DNA of 64,000 nucleotides from DAIOEK01 sp963721445 (GTDB lineage Bacteria > Chloroflexota > Anaerolineae > Anaerolineales > Anaerolineaceae), in the NCBI GenBank assembly GCA_963721445.1, contig CAVRIZ010000005.1, positions 1,736,001-1,800,000 of the forward strand, written 5' to 3'. This document shows, in pieces, positions 34,452-44,327 of this stretch (position 1 is the first letter of the stretch; every line of letters starts with the position of its first letter). Made by a program: the position numbers and the translations under genes. Under the pieces are notes generated by a model. The model saw nothing but the letters and a program-made list of their open reading frames with translations, ran no database searches and had not been told where the DNA came from.

Positions 34452-35562
34452 TTATAAATAATTGTGCGGGTTGTCGTTCAGACCCATATAGCGGATCTCG
34501 AAATGCAGATGGGGTCCGGTGGAGTTACCGGTGGAACCAACCACCCCGATCTGGCTGCCCTGGTACACGGACGAACCGCATGAGACAGTGGTATACGACA
34601 TGTGGGCATACAGGGTCTGGAAGCCGTTACCGTGGTCGATCATAACGGTATTGCCATAGCCGCCGTTCGCCCAGCCGGAATAGACCACCACGCCGTCATC
34701 CGCCGCGACAATACTTGCGCTGCCTGCGGAGCCGTAGTCGACACCCTGATGTACTCCACCGATATAATCGTTACCGATGACAACACCGCCAGGAAGCGGC
34801 ATACCGAAGGAGCCATCACCAAATGCGCCACCCGCACCGGTATCACAGCCACCTTCCCCGAGCAGACGGGAGAGTGTGCCAGCAGATCCTCGCGGGATCT
34901 CACCCTGGAACCAGGTCACCGCTTCGCGTTTACCATCCGGTATCATGACGTAACTATCGACGGGTATGACCGGGTTAGTCAGATCCAACTTATTGATGGG
35001 AGATTCCAGAATTGCATCCGGATCAGCCTGGAATTCATCAGCAACCGATTGAAGGGTATCACCCTCTTTCCATTGGTAATATACGCCATCTGAGGGAGGG
35101 ATGATCAATTCAATTCCCGGTGAGATCATATCCGGGCTGCCGCCGAGTGCGTCGTAATTTGCCCAGAAAATAGTTTCGGGCTCCAGATCGAATTGCTTTG
35201 AAAGCGCAAACAGCGAATCACCTTCACCGACTTTGTATTCAATGGCTTCCTTACGGGTTCCAGTTGGCAATACTGTATGGGGATTTAACGCACGTACAAC
35301 GGCTTTCTGCGACATGGAAGAGACGGGGACAGCCTGCGCTTTACCGGAAGGAGGATTGAGTAGGTTGAATCTTCTCGGGAATAGCAGTCGCGGTTGCCTT
35401 CTGTAGAAAGGGCAAATCGGGATTGGTGCGGATGAACAGGGCTACCAGTAAAAAAACCATTACTCCCGCTGCGACCCATAGAATGATGGAGACTATCCGG
35501 TCACGGTCGGAAGCCTGGCCGCGGGGCGCCTGTGCCCCGCTTGAAGAATTGGGTTGACTCAC
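34452..35562 (-). pseudogene. LysM/M23 peptidoglycan endopeptidase with single-base frameshift
   Basis: The first 73 codons (35562-35341) give a short cytosolic part, one membrane helix (about 29-45) and a stop shortly after. A second frame carries two LysM domains (KVGEGDSLFALSKQF and KEGDTLQSVADEF) and an M23 peptidase with HQGVDYG and HLHFE zinc ligands. Deleting one base at 35348-35349 (sense TCCTTCC) joins QSS to SGKAQAVPVSS, giving one membrane-anchored wall hydrolase. Without this join, the peptidase has no export signal. It overlaps rho by four bases. Sequencing error is likely because the halves are complementary. Confidence 0.75.
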
Positions 35563-36833
35563 ATATCCTCGGCTAGGGTTTCCAGAAATTCCTTATTGGT
35601 TTTGAATTTTATCATACGTTGCAGGATCGCTTCAGTGGCGACTGCTGGGTCCATCCCGGCGCCTTGAGGCTGCTGGCTGATCATCTGGATGTACATACGG
35701 CGCATGATCCAGACCCGCTGCAATTCTTCAGGGCTCATAAGCAAGTCTTCACGGCGGGTGGAAGAGCGTTCGATATCAATGGCGGGGAAGATGCGGCGCT
35801 CCTGCAAGCGGCGGTTGAGGTGCATCTCCATATTGCCGGTACCTTTGAACTCTTCGTAAACCACATCATCCAGTCGGCTGCCTGTATCTATGAGGGCGGT
35901 TGCGATGATGGTGAGTGATCCGCCTTCTTCGAGATTACGGGCAGCGCCAAAAAAGCGTTTGGGCGGATACAGGGCTGAAGGATCCATACCACCGGAAAGG
36001 GTTCGACCAGATGGGTTGACCACCAGGTTATAAGCACGCGCCAGGCGGGTCAGTGAATCCATGAGGATGACCACATCCCGTCCGATTTCGACCAGGCGTT
36101 TGGCGCGTTCAAGCGCGATCTCAGCGGTACGAACATGGGAAGAGACAGGTTCATCAAACGTGGAGGCGACCACTTCGGCATCGACCGTGCGATCCACGTC
36201 GGTCACTTCTTCCGGTCGTTCTCCGATGAGCGCCATGATGAGGTGGACATCGGGGTATTGGGAAGAGATGGCATTGGCGATCTGTTTTAGAATGGTCGTT
36301 TTTCCAGCCTTCGGTGGAGAGACGATCATCCCGCGCTGACCGCGTCCGATGGGCGCGACCAGGTTGATGAGCCGGTTGGATAACGCGCCGCGGTCCACTT
36401 CCAGGTCATACCGGATATTAGGGAAGATCGGGGTAAGCTTATCAAATTCAGGCCGGCTGCGGGCTTCTTCCGCGGGTACGGCATTGATGCTTTCAACCTT
36501 GAGTAACCCCCAATGTTTTTCTGACTCTCTGGGAGGTCGAACATGCCCGATGACCAGGTCACCGGAGCGCAGGTCATACCGGCGTAGTTGAGCCTGGGAA
36601 ACATACACATCATCCGGGCCGACCTGATAATTCTGGCGCAGGAAACCTATTCCTTCGCTCATTATTTCGAGAATCCCCCCGCGGACTTCGAGGCCTTCCT
36701 TTTCTGCTTCTGCTTGCCGGATCTTGAGGATCAGGTTTTCTTTCTTCAGCCTTTCGGCTTTGGGAATATTCATGGTCGCAGCCATCTGGCGCAGGGAAGC
36801 AAGGGGCGAGTTTTCAAGTTCTAGAATTTTCAT
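35559..36833 (-). CDS. rho: Transcription termination factor Rho
   Basis: The 424-residue protein has an N-terminal Rho_N helical part, an OB-fold RNA-binding domain (GGILEIMSEGIGFLRQNYQ is typical), and the RecA-like ATPase with Walker A PPKAGKTT, Walker B VVILMDSLTRLARAYN and the Q/R-loop regions. It forms a hexamer that ends transcription. The length is the usual one. It lies directly upstream of the M23/LysM gene and overlaps it by four bases, an arrangement that suggests cotranscription. Confidence 0.97.
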   Translation of the reverse strand: MKILELENSPLASLRQMAATMNIPKAERLKKENLILKIRQAEAEKEGLEVRGGILEIMSEGIGFLRQNYQVGPDDVYVSQAQLRRYDLRSGDLVIGHVRPPRESEKHWGLLKVESINAVPAEEARSRPEFDKLTPIFPNIRYDLEVDRGALSNRLINLVAPIGRGQRGMIVSPPKAGKTTILKQIANAISSQYPDVHLIMALIGERPEEVTDVDRTVDAEVVASTFDEPVSSHVRTAEIALERAKRLVEIGRDVVILMDSLTRLARAYNLVVNPSGRTLSGGMDPSALYPPKRFFGAARNLEEGGSLTIIATALIDTGSRLDDVVYEEFKGTGNMEMHLNRRLQERRIFPAIDIERSSTRREDLLMSPEELQRVWIMRRMYIQMISQQPQGAGMDPAVATEAILQRMIKFKTNKEFLETLAEDM

Positions 36834-37073
36834 CTTTGTTGTTTTCTAACCTTTGTTGAAGTTATGTCAATGGAAATACCCCCACGAGGATCCGCAGGAG
36901 CAAACAAATCAATATCAGATAGACAGGTAATGTAACATTCAGGGATAATTTGATTCAATGTTCAAAAGGGGAGATATATTTGAATGCAAGTCCCATTCAC
37001 TATCGTGATTATAGCAGATGGGTTGTAAACACGCAAGTTTCCGTATGTCAAGCCATCTGATCCCAAACCTTGT

Positions 37074-38057
37074 CTAATATTTGACGTGGCTCATTTTCTC
37101 CAGTCGATCCAACCGGTGGGTGGCGATGATTTCCCTAACTGTTCCAGTTAATCCACGCATCACAAGACTATGCGTTTTCGCTCCGCCTTTGTAATAATCG
37201 ACTCCACGCAATAGATCGCCATTTGTGATTCCAGTCGCCGCAAAGAAGATATCCTCTGATGAAACAAGATCGTTGATGGACAATACCTGTTTTAGATCAT
37301 AGCCTGCATTCCTGGCTTTTTGAGCTTCATCCTCATTCCGGGGATAAAGTTTACCCTGGATATTCCCACCCATGCATTTGAGAGCACAAGCTGCCAAAAC
37401 GCCTTCCGGAGTTCCACCGATTCCCATCAGGACATCGATGCCTGAATCCGGCCAGGCGGTCATCAATGCGCCAGCGACGTCGCCATCTTGCAAAAGGCGG
37501 ATCCGGGCACCGCAGCGACGTACCTCCCGAATTAATTCCTCATGGCGGGGGCGCTCCAGGATGACAACCGTGAGATCTTCGACTTCTTCTCCAAGCGCCC
37601 TTGCTATCTTTTTTAAGTTATCCTTTACGGGTGCTTCGATGTCGATCGCATCAACGGCTTCGGGTCCAACAGCTAGTTTATCCATATAAAAGATCGGTCC
37701 TGGATTAAACATGGTTCCACGGGGAGAGAGGGCGACGGTGGCGATCGAATTGAGATCACCTTTTGCCAGTGGGCGTGTGCCCTCGATTGGATCGACGGCA
37801 ATATCCACCTCTGGACCTACTCCATTGCCGAGTTTTTCCCCGTTGAACAACATGGGGGCTTTGTCTTTTTCGCCTTCACCGATCACAATAACGCCGTCCA
37901 TATCGACCGTATTCAGAACCCATCGCATGGCATCCACGGCGGCGCCATCAGCTAATTCTTTTTCACCCCGCCCCATATAGCGGGCGGCAGCCAGGGCAGC
38001 CGATTCAGTTACACGGACCAGTTCGAGTGCTAAATTGCGGGTCGGTTGTAGTTTCAT
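37074..38057 (-). CDS. glpX: Class II fructose-1,6-bisphosphatase
   Basis: The 327-residue protein is a GlpX-type FBPase: ALAAARYMGRGEKELAD at the start, VIGEGEKDKAPML and VDPIEGTRPLAKG are the metal- and phosphate-binding motifs. It dephosphorylates fructose-1,6-bisphosphate in gluconeogenesis. It lies 240 bases downstream of the rho gene start and 45 bases downstream of cdsA, on the same strand. Confidence 0.96.
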   Translation of the reverse strand: MKLQPTRNLALELVRVTESAALAAARYMGRGEKELADGAAVDAMRWVLNTVDMDGVIVIGEGEKDKAPMLFNGEKLGNGVGPEVDIAVDPIEGTRPLAKGDLNSIATVALSPRGTMFNPGPIFYMDKLAVGPEAVDAIDIEAPVKDNLKKIARALGEEVEDLTVVILERPRHEELIREVRRCGARIRLLQDGDVAGALMTAWPDSGIDVLMGIGGTPEGVLAACALKCMGGNIQGKLYPRNEDEAQKARNAGYDLKQVLSINDLVSSEDIFFAATGITNGDLLRGVDYYKGGAKTHSLVMRGLTGTVREIIATHRLDRLEKMSHVKY

Positions 38058-38102
38058 GGGATTCCTCTTGGTAATTCTGGGAAAAGAAACAGTCGTGCTT
38101 AT

Positions 38103-38912
38103 TTACAACCAAAAACCGGTGATCAGGAAAACACCAAGGACGCTGGCCCAGATCCATGAATCGATTCGGTCGAAGATCCCGCCGTGCCCGGGCAAAAGGT
38201 TGCTGGAATCTTTGGACCCCACCATTCGCTTGAACATGCTCTCACCCAGATCGCCAAGTGGAGTAAGCACGCCCATGACCAGTCCGATCACGGCACCTTT
38301 ATCCAGGGTAAGTCCGGGGAAGCGCATTCCCCACAATGCAGCCAGCAGCATACCGCCAATAACTCCACTGATCGCTCCGGCAAAATAACCTTCCCAAGTT
38401 TTCTTTGGGCTTAAGCGCGGAGCCATTTTATGCTTGCCGAATTTGGATCCAATAAGGTAAGCACCGGAATCAGCGAGCCAGGCGGCAGGAAGGACGAGCA
38501 TAAACCACCATAATCCGTTCGGAAGATCGCGCAGGGAGATCATATACGAACCAAGCCAGCCGATATAAAGGATCCCACCGAGGGTAATGCAGAAATCAAC
38601 GGGTGCTTCTTCGCGGCCTTTTTCATATTGAACAAGATGGTATGCCATGGCTATCAGTACAAAGAGGCTGATCAGCGTTTCGGAAAAGCGAAACTGTAGG
38701 AAAGCACGGCTGAGCGCAAGGATCGTTACGCCGGTGATGACCAGCGCGTCCCAGGGTTTCCAGTTCCCCTTACGAAAGAGTTGGGTATACTCCCAGGCGG
38801 ATAATGCCAATATGATGGTCAGAAATAAATAAAATGGGATGCCTCCAAAAGCTACCAGTAATATGCCGATCGGGAGGAGGAGGATAATTACCAGTAATCG
38901 CTTTGTGAGCAT
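38103..38912 (-). CDS. cdsA: Phosphatidate cytidylyltransferase
   Basis: The 269-residue membrane protein has about seven helices and the CDP-DAG synthase signature near the C-terminus, SKDSSNLLPGHGGIFDRIDS, plus SPKKTWEGYFAG. It makes CDP-diacylglycerol from phosphatidic acid and CTP. The stop of uppS and start of cdsA nearly touch, so the genes are co-transcribed. Confidence 0.95.
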   Translation of the reverse strand: MLTKRLLVIILLLPIGILLVAFGGIPFYLFLTIILALSAWEYTQLFRKGNWKPWDALVITGVTILALSRAFLQFRFSETLISLFVLIAMAYHLVQYEKGREEAPVDFCITLGGILYIGWLGSYMISLRDLPNGLWWFMLVLPAAWLADSGAYLIGSKFGKHKMAPRLSPKKTWEGYFAGAISGVIGGMLLAALWGMRFPGLTLDKGAVIGLVMGVLTPLGDLGESMFKRMVGSKDSSNLLPGHGGIFDRIDSWIWASVLGVFLITGFWL

Positions 38913-38914
38913 GT

Positions 38915-39670
38915 TTAACCTTCTGGGTCCGTGTATTCTTGATTATCTTCCTTGGAAAGCCCGCCGAAACGACGATTGCGCTGGCAATAGGATTCAAGCG
39001 CTTTCCTTAATTCGTCCTTTCCGAAATCAGGCCAGTAAACCGGTGTGATATAGAGTTCTGAATAAGCAGCCTGCCAGATCAAAAAATTGCTTAAACGCAT
39101 TTCACCGGAAGTGCGGATGACGAGGTCTGGATCAGGTATGTCTTTCGTGAAAAGGTGATCACTGATCAATTGATCGTTCACTGCTTCAGGTGACGTGCCA
39201 GCCCGGATAATGTTCTCAACCGCGTGGACAATTTCATCCCGCCCGCCGTAATTGAATGCAACCACAACAGTCAGCCGGTTATTGTTCTTGGTAAGTTCAA
39301 TCGCAGATTCTACTTTCTTGCGAAGAGATTCGGGTAATTTCTCCAGGCGACCAATATGGCGCAGTTGCACGCCTTCTTGATTTAACTCTGATAGTTCTTT
39401 TTCAATCACCGTTTCCAGGATTTTCAGGAGACCTTCGACTTCTTCTTTTGGTCTTCCCCAATTTTCGGTCGAAAAAGCATAGATGGTCAGGTAATGGATG
39501 CCAAATTCAACGCAGGCTCGGATGATCCGGCGCAGGTTTTCTGTACCGGCTTGATGACCCGCCAAACGAGGTAATCCGCGTGATTTCGCCCAGCGACCAT
39601 TGCCATCCATAATAATGGCAACGTGGTTGGGTACAAACGCAAGCTCTTCAGGCGGAGTTCGTTTTGGCAT
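38915..39670 (-). CDS. uppS: Isoprenyl transferase (undecaprenyl diphosphate synthase)
   Basis: The 251-residue protein from ATG 39670 begins near HVAIIMDGNGRWAKSRGL, the signature of cis-prenyltransferases, with the catalytic D in MDGNGRW. GYF-like TIYAFSTENWGRPKEEV and RTSGEMRLSNFLIWQ follow. It builds the C55 carrier lipid for cell wall and glycan assembly. I chose the ATG rather than the TTG at 39685, which overlaps frr. The ribosome binding site before ATG is weak. Confidence 0.96.
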   Translation of the reverse strand: MPKRTPPEELAFVPNHVAIIMDGNGRWAKSRGLPRLAGHQAGTENLRRIIRACVEFGIHYLTIYAFSTENWGRPKEEVEGLLKILETVIEKELSELNQEGVQLRHIGRLEKLPESLRKKVESAIELTKNNNRLTVVVAFNYGGRDEIVHAVENIIRAGTSPEAVNDQLISDHLFTKDIPDPDLVIRTSGEMRLSNFLIWQAAYSELYITPVYWPDFGKDELRKALESYCQRNRRFGGLSKEDNQEYTDPEG

Positions 39671-39681
39671 ATTGGAAGTGA

Positions 39682-40239
39682 TCAAACCTCCATGATTTCT
39701 TTTTCTTTTTTCGCGCCAACCGATTCCACCTGCTCGATAAATTTGTCGGTCAGTTTTTGAAGTTCATCCTGGGCGTACTCCAAGTCATCTTCCGAAATCA
39801 TTTTTTCTTTCTCAAATTCGCGCAGGTCTTTAATTAGGTCGCGGCGGACATTGCGTATGGCAACGCGACTCTCTTCCAGGTGTCCATGAACGTGCTTGAC
39901 CAATTCGCGACGTCGATCTTCAGTAAGTACTGGGATATTCAAACGGATCACTTTTCCATCATTATTGGGTGTGAGACCAAGTTCAGATGTCATGATCGCC
40001 CGTTCGATATTTTTGAGTGAAGAGGGATCAAATGGCTTGATCAATAACTGCCGCGGCTCAGGGACACTGATGCTGGCTAATTGCATCAATGGGGTTGGAC
40101 TTCCATAGTATTCCACATGCAACCGTTCCACAAGCGCTGGAGATGCACGACCGGTGCGGATGCTGGCCAACGTTTCAGATAGCGAATCGATTGCACCCTT
40201 CATACGGGTTTCGGCTTCGTGGATTGTCTCCTTAACCAT
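39682..40239 (-). CDS. frr: Ribosome recycling factor
   Basis: The 185-residue protein has the standard RRF length with start ATG 40239 preceded by GGAGGAGATT. The N-terminal helix contains AIDSLSETLASIRTGRASPALV and the C-terminal contains RRDLIKDLREFEKEK. RRF with EF-G splits ribosomes after termination. A longer start at 40251 (TTG) would add four residues and has no ribosome binding site. It is followed after 11 bases by uppS. Confidence 0.97.
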   Translation of the reverse strand: MVKETIHEAETRMKGAIDSLSETLASIRTGRASPALVERLHVEYYGSPTPLMQLASISVPEPRQLLIKPFDPSSLKNIERAIMTSELGLTPNNDGKVIRLNIPVLTEDRRRELVKHVHGHLEESRVAIRNVRRDLIKDLREFEKEKMISEDDLEYAQDELQKLTDKFIEQVESVGAKKEKEIMEV

Positions 40240-40341
40240 AATCTCCTCCAAAAAATGCGGCGATCAGCGGATGTCAATAGACTTATTATAAGGGAAAATG
40301 GGTAGAAATATTCAGGCAGGATATGAACAGGATGTTACCTA

Positions 40342-41550
40342 TCAAAAAGAGACGGATTCGATCAAATGGATTGCCTTCGCAATTCCATCTTCCTGCCTGA
40401 TCCGGGTGCCCAGGTCAGCCGCAGTTGCGGCATATTTTCCATCCTGAATACAGGCCAGGATGGATTGAGCCAGGTTTTCGGAGGTCAATTTCGATCTGGA
40501 GATCGGTTTCGGTCCGGCAGCTTTTTCGTAGACAAGGTTGCCCCAGACATATTGGTCAATTATGTGGGGAATGATCAATTGAGGAATACCTGCAGCGAAT
40601 GCGCTGGCGGTAGTACCGAAACCGCCATGATGTACGACTGCCGCAGCCCGATCAAACAACCAGGTATGTGGGACGGATCCGACATGCAGGATGTTCTGAC
40701 CGAGGTCCTTGCCGGTGAGATAGTCATTCCATCCCTGCACAATGGCTCGAACATTGATCTGTCGCAACGCTGTGAGAACCAATTCCGCTGTTTGGGCTGC
40801 ATCGTGAGGGCTCAGGCTCATGGCTCCCAGGCTGATAACCACGGGTTTCGTGACTGACGCTAGGAAATCCATCAGCTCCGGTTCAGCCATCCAGCCTTGT
40901 GGGGTAACAGGAAGCCAATAACCGGTCATTTTATGGCGTTTCTCCCAATAGGGGAGCGGTGGATTAATCACCGGTGAGCAGGGTATCAGGTTGAGCACCG
41001 GGGAGGTGATACCGGTCGAACCCATGGGTGGCATTCCCAATCGTTTGCGGATCTGGTTTAAGGGACGAGTCATGACCAGGCTCATGGCGGCCCCGGCAAG
41101 CTTGCCGAACCCTTTTGTGAGGATGGATCGCTTCGGATCGGGGTTTGGAATGGCTTGGGGATGTAATGTGACACTGATGGTTGGTTTCATCAGCAGATCG
41201 GCCTCAATGGATCCAGCAGCGGTGTGAGAGACGATGATCAGATCCACATCCTTAGCGGCAGCCATAATATCCGGGTGGGCTTTTTCCAGCATGTCAAAGC
41301 TGAATTTCATCACTTTTAGAAAACCACCGTCGGGAGAGCGGGAATTCCCGCGCATTTTGGCTATTTCCAAACCAAGATCAATATCTGGTCCAATTGGATA
41401 GTAGGGGATCTGGTAGGAATCGGCCAAAGTGGCTGACGAGGGATGGCTGGCAACGGTAACATGATGCCCCGCCTGGATTAATCCATACGCAAGAGAAATA
41501 TACGGTTGGATATCGCCACGACTTCCAATGGTAGGGATGAGGATCTTCAT
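40342..41550 (-). CDS. GT1-type (UDP-sugar/sterol) glycosyltransferase
   Basis: The 402-residue protein starts with MKILIPTIGSRGDIQPYISL and has GILVHHGG-type VVHHGGFGTTASAFAAGIP and HIIDQYVWGNL, which match the UDP-glucosyltransferase (PF00201/Glyco_tran_28-like) family used on sterols, flavonoids or lipids. It is a soluble two-domain GT-B enzyme. It lies between pyrH and frr in what is normally a tight pyrH-frr junction, so it looks like an inserted gene. Acceptor unknown. Confidence 0.88.
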   Translation of the reverse strand: MKILIPTIGSRGDIQPYISLAYGLIQAGHHVTVASHPSSATLADSYQIPYYPIGPDIDLGLEIAKMRGNSRSPDGGFLKVMKFSFDMLEKAHPDIMAAAKDVDLIIVSHTAAGSIEADLLMKPTISVTLHPQAIPNPDPKRSILTKGFGKLAGAAMSLVMTRPLNQIRKRLGMPPMGSTGITSPVLNLIPCSPVINPPLPYWEKRHKMTGYWLPVTPQGWMAEPELMDFLASVTKPVVISLGAMSLSPHDAAQTAELVLTALRQINVRAIVQGWNDYLTGKDLGQNILHVGSVPHTWLFDRAAAVVHHGGFGTTASAFAAGIPQLIIPHIIDQYVWGNLVYEKAAGPKPISRSKLTSENLAQSILACIQDGKYAATAADLGTRIRQEDGIAKAIHLIESVSF

Positions 41551-41613
41551 TGTTGCTTTCTACTGGATAAAATACGACCGCAGCTAGATTAGCTACGGTC
41601 ACTTGAGGCGAGA

Positions 41614-42330
41614 TTATGCAGTGACTAAAGTTCCGACAGACTGCCCGAGGAGGGCGGCTTTGAGTGTTTCCTGGTCCCAGAGGTTTAAGACCAGGATCGG
41701 CAGCTTGTTTTCCATGCAGAGGGAGACAGCGGTACTGTCCATCACCTCAAGACGAAGATTGAGCGCTTCGATATAGGTGAGGTGGTCAAATTTTTTGGCG
41801 TTCGGATTTGTATGTGGGTCGCTGTCATAAACACCATCCACTTTGGTCGCTTTGATCACCACATCCGCGTCGATTTCCATGGCGCGTAAAGCGGCGGCTG
41901 TATCAGTGGAGAAATAGGGATTGCCAGTGCCTCCACCAAAGATGACAACCCGGCCTTTTTCAAGGTGGCGGATTGCGCGCCGTCTGATATATGGCTCAGC
42001 AACTGAACGCATTTCGATGGCTGACTGGACGCGGGTCATGACCCCTGTACTCTCTAACGCATCCATCAAGGCGAGGGCATTCATCACAGTGGCGAGCATG
42101 CCCATGTAATCCGCGGTCGCCCGATCCATGCCACTGTCCAGACCGACTTTCCCCCGCCAGAGGTTTCCTGCGCCGATAACGATAGCCACATCCACGCCCA
42201 ATTCGCGGACTTCTTTGACTCGGCTGGCGATATCACGCGCCCGCTCCGGATCGATCCCGGAACCGTTCATGCCCGATAGGGCTTCCCCGCTTAGTTTTAG
42301 TAAAATTCGGTGGTATTTCAGACTTTCCAT
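41614..42330 (-). CDS. pyrH: UMP kinase
   Basis: The 238-residue amino-acid-kinase-fold protein starts at ATG 42330, just after AGGAGGTGACCAG, and begins MESLKYHRILLKLSGEALSG. VIGAGNLWRG and GGTGNPYFSTDTAAALRA are the substrate- and ATP-binding motifs. It phosphorylates UMP to UDP for nucleotide and sugar pathways. A longer frame to 42369 lacks a ribosome binding site. It lies downstream of tsf, separated by a terminator. Confidence 0.97.
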   Translation of the reverse strand: MESLKYHRILLKLSGEALSGMNGSGIDPERARDIASRVKEVRELGVDVAIVIGAGNLWRGKVGLDSGMDRATADYMGMLATVMNALALMDALESTGVMTRVQSAIEMRSVAEPYIRRRAIRHLEKGRVVIFGGGTGNPYFSTDTAAALRAMEIDADVVIKATKVDGVYDSDPHTNPNAKKFDHLTYIEALNLRLEVMDSTAVSLCMENKLPILVLNLWDQETLKAALLGQSVGTLVTA

Positions 42331-42527
42331 CTGGTCACCTCCTGAGAGTATTATACAGAATATGTCCATGATATGTCATTGCGAACCCGCATATACGGGA
42401 GACAGCACTCTTAACCGACCCATAAGTTAAGAGTGTTACCTAGTGTCCGCAATATCTGTCTTTTGTTGGATTCATCAAAAACCGGATCGCTTAGTTTTTG
42501 TGGTAACCACGTTGACATACAGATGCT

Positions 42528-42556
42528 AAAAAAAAGCCAACCGAAAGGTTGGCTTT
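42528..42556 (-). terminator. Terminator of the rpsB-tsf operon
   Basis: On the minus strand AAAGCCAACC, loop TTTC, GGTTGGCTTT is followed by a run of eight T residues. It sits eight bases past the tsf stop and separates it from pyrH. Confidence 0.93.
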
Positions 42557-42563
42557 GCATTGC

Positions 42564-43169
42564 TTAATCCTGGGTGCTTTCACCCAATTCCCAGCGAACG
42601 AACCGGCGAATTACCGTGTTCTCGCCGAGGCTTACGACGGCATCATTAACAAGTTGCTGGACAGTCATCGAGTCATCCCGAATATAGGTCTGACGAAGTA
42701 AAACAGTTTCATTCTTGAACTTTTCCAAATAGCCTTCGACTATCTTGGGGATAATATTCTCAGGCTTTCCTTCTTCTCGTACCTTGGCTGATGCGATCTG
42801 GCGTTCGTGTTCGAGCACTTCGGCTGGAATATCTTCTTCCTTGACGTATTTTGGAGCTGCTGCTGCAATTTGAAGGGCAAGCTCGTGAGCCAATTTTCGA
42901 AATGGTTCTGAACGGCCGACAAAATCGGTTTCGCTGTTCAGTTCCAACATAACGCCAACCCGTCCATTTCCGTGTGAATACAGTTCGATCACACCATCAG
43001 AGGCAGTGCGATCTGCACGTTTCGCTGCGGTCGCCAATCCTTTTTCACGGAGGTAGTCCACAGCCTTCTGGTAATCTCCGCCTGCTGCTTCTAAAGCTTT
43101 TCGGCAATCGAGAACACCTGCTCGAGTAGCTTCACGAAGTTGCTTTACCATTTCAGTCGTAATTTCCAT
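42564..43169 (-). CDS. tsf: Elongation factor Ts
   Basis: The 201-residue protein begins MEITTEMVKQLREATRAGVL with the UBA-like N-terminal domain, then CRKALEAAGGDYQKAVDYLR and the core NGRVGVMLELNSETDFVGR. It exchanges guanine nucleotides on EF-Tu. Length is that of the short bacterial forms. It is 31 bases downstream of rpsB on the same strand and followed by a strong terminator. Confidence 0.97.
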   Translation of the reverse strand: MEITTEMVKQLREATRAGVLDCRKALEAAGGDYQKAVDYLREKGLATAAKRADRTASDGVIELYSHGNGRVGVMLELNSETDFVGRSEPFRKLAHELALQIAAAAPKYVKEEDIPAEVLEHERQIASAKVREEGKPENIIPKIVEGYLEKFKNETVLLRQTYIRDDSMTVQQLVNDAVVSLGENTVIRRFVRWELGESTQD

Positions 43170-43200
43170 ATTCGTTCCTATCTATTCGCTAATAGTGTGA

Positions 43201-44043
43201 TTATTCTAAAATTTCATCAGCAACAGGACCAAGCTTGGCGAGGGTTGCCGCTCCGAGCAGGTCTTTATCTTCCATTTCAACTTCTGTTTCCATCTCCGGA
43301 CGGTGTGGTTCCGTTGTCACCGGGGTCGATAATTCGAATTCTCCCGCATCCTCATCCTTGCGAGTGGCTTTTCCTTCAATCGCGGCATCGGCAATTTTGC
43401 TGACCATCAGTTTGATGGCGCGGATGGCGTCATCGTTGGAGGGGATCACGTAATCAACGCCACGTGGATCGCAATTGGTGTCAACCATGGCGATGACTGG
43501 AATGCCAACCAGGTTGGCTTCATGAATGGCGGTATCTTCGCGGGATACATCGACCACAAAGAGCAATTCTGGCACGCGTTTCATGTTGCGTACACCACTT
43601 AAATGGATCTCGAGACGATTGATTTCACGGTTGATGAGCAGGATTTCTTTCTTGGTCAGACGCCCGTAATCACCGGAATCGCGCATCTTGGTAAGGCGGT
43701 CCAGTTCATTAATTCGAAGATACATGGTTGACCAGTTGGTGAGCATGCCGCCCAGCCAGCGTTCAGTTACGAAGGGCATCCCACAGCGGATGGCTTCTTC
43801 TTTGACGGTTTCCTGCGCCTGGCGTTTGGTGCCTACAAACAGAATGGCTCCGCCGTTGGCGACAGTGTCGCGGACAAGGTTATACGCGGTTGTGAGGGAT
43901 TTTACGGTTTGTTGAAGATCGATGATATGGATCCCGTTGCGCTCGGTGAAAATGAATGGGCGCATGTGTGGATCCCATTTATTTGTGCGGTGTCCGAAAT
44001 GGACGCCGCTTTCCAATAATGCTTTCATGGAAATAACGGACAT
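43201..44043 (-). CDS. rpsB: Ribosomal protein uS2
   Basis: The 280-residue protein has the S2 motifs LESGVHFGHRTNKWDPHM, RWLGGMLTNW and VDTNCDPRGVDYVIPSNDDA. The C-terminal 45 residues are acidic and low in complexity, an extension typical of many Chloroflexota. It leads the rpsB-tsf operon. The upstream leader has an extended -10 and a small hairpin. Confidence 0.97.
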   Translation of the reverse strand: MSVISMKALLESGVHFGHRTNKWDPHMRPFIFTERNGIHIIDLQQTVKSLTTAYNLVRDTVANGGAILFVGTKRQAQETVKEEAIRCGMPFVTERWLGGMLTNWSTMYLRINELDRLTKMRDSGDYGRLTKKEILLINREINRLEIHLSGVRNMKRVPELLFVVDVSREDTAIHEANLVGIPVIAMVDTNCDPRGVDYVIPSNDDAIRAIKLMVSKIADAAIEGKATRKDEDAGEFELSTPVTTEPHRPEMETEVEMEDKDLLGAATLAKLGPVADEILE

Positions 44044-44148
44044 GGTTGCTCCTTGGCGTTAGGCCTCCGGTTCTGTCATCCCTGGCTGACACCCTCACGT
44101 TGGAGAGCACGCTCAGTCAAGTCGGGAACCGTGTGAAATAAAGTACTC

Positions 44149-44180
44149 TTGTGGCGAACCACAAGGCGAAAAAGATTATA
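44149..44180 (-). promoter_or_regulatory. rpsB promoter (extended -10) and leader hairpin
   Basis: On the minus strand TGTTATAAT (TATAAT at 44175-44180) is a strong extended -10. Just after the start of the transcript is a hairpin CTTGTGG-TTCG-CCACAAG (44149-44166), with the stable UUCG tetraloop. About 125 bases of leader follow before the ATG, long enough for autogenous control by S2, as is known for rpsB leaders. Confidence 0.6.
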
Positions 44181-44327
44181 ACATGGAATTGGGGGAGGGG
44201 GAGTAGATATTTACCACAGAGAACCTAGAGCGCGCGCCATTCCATATCAGCGAATGCGTATCAAATGCTACCAATAACTACCCAACCCGTGGTATCAGTG
44301 CTTGCGAATATGATGCTATCAAGAATT

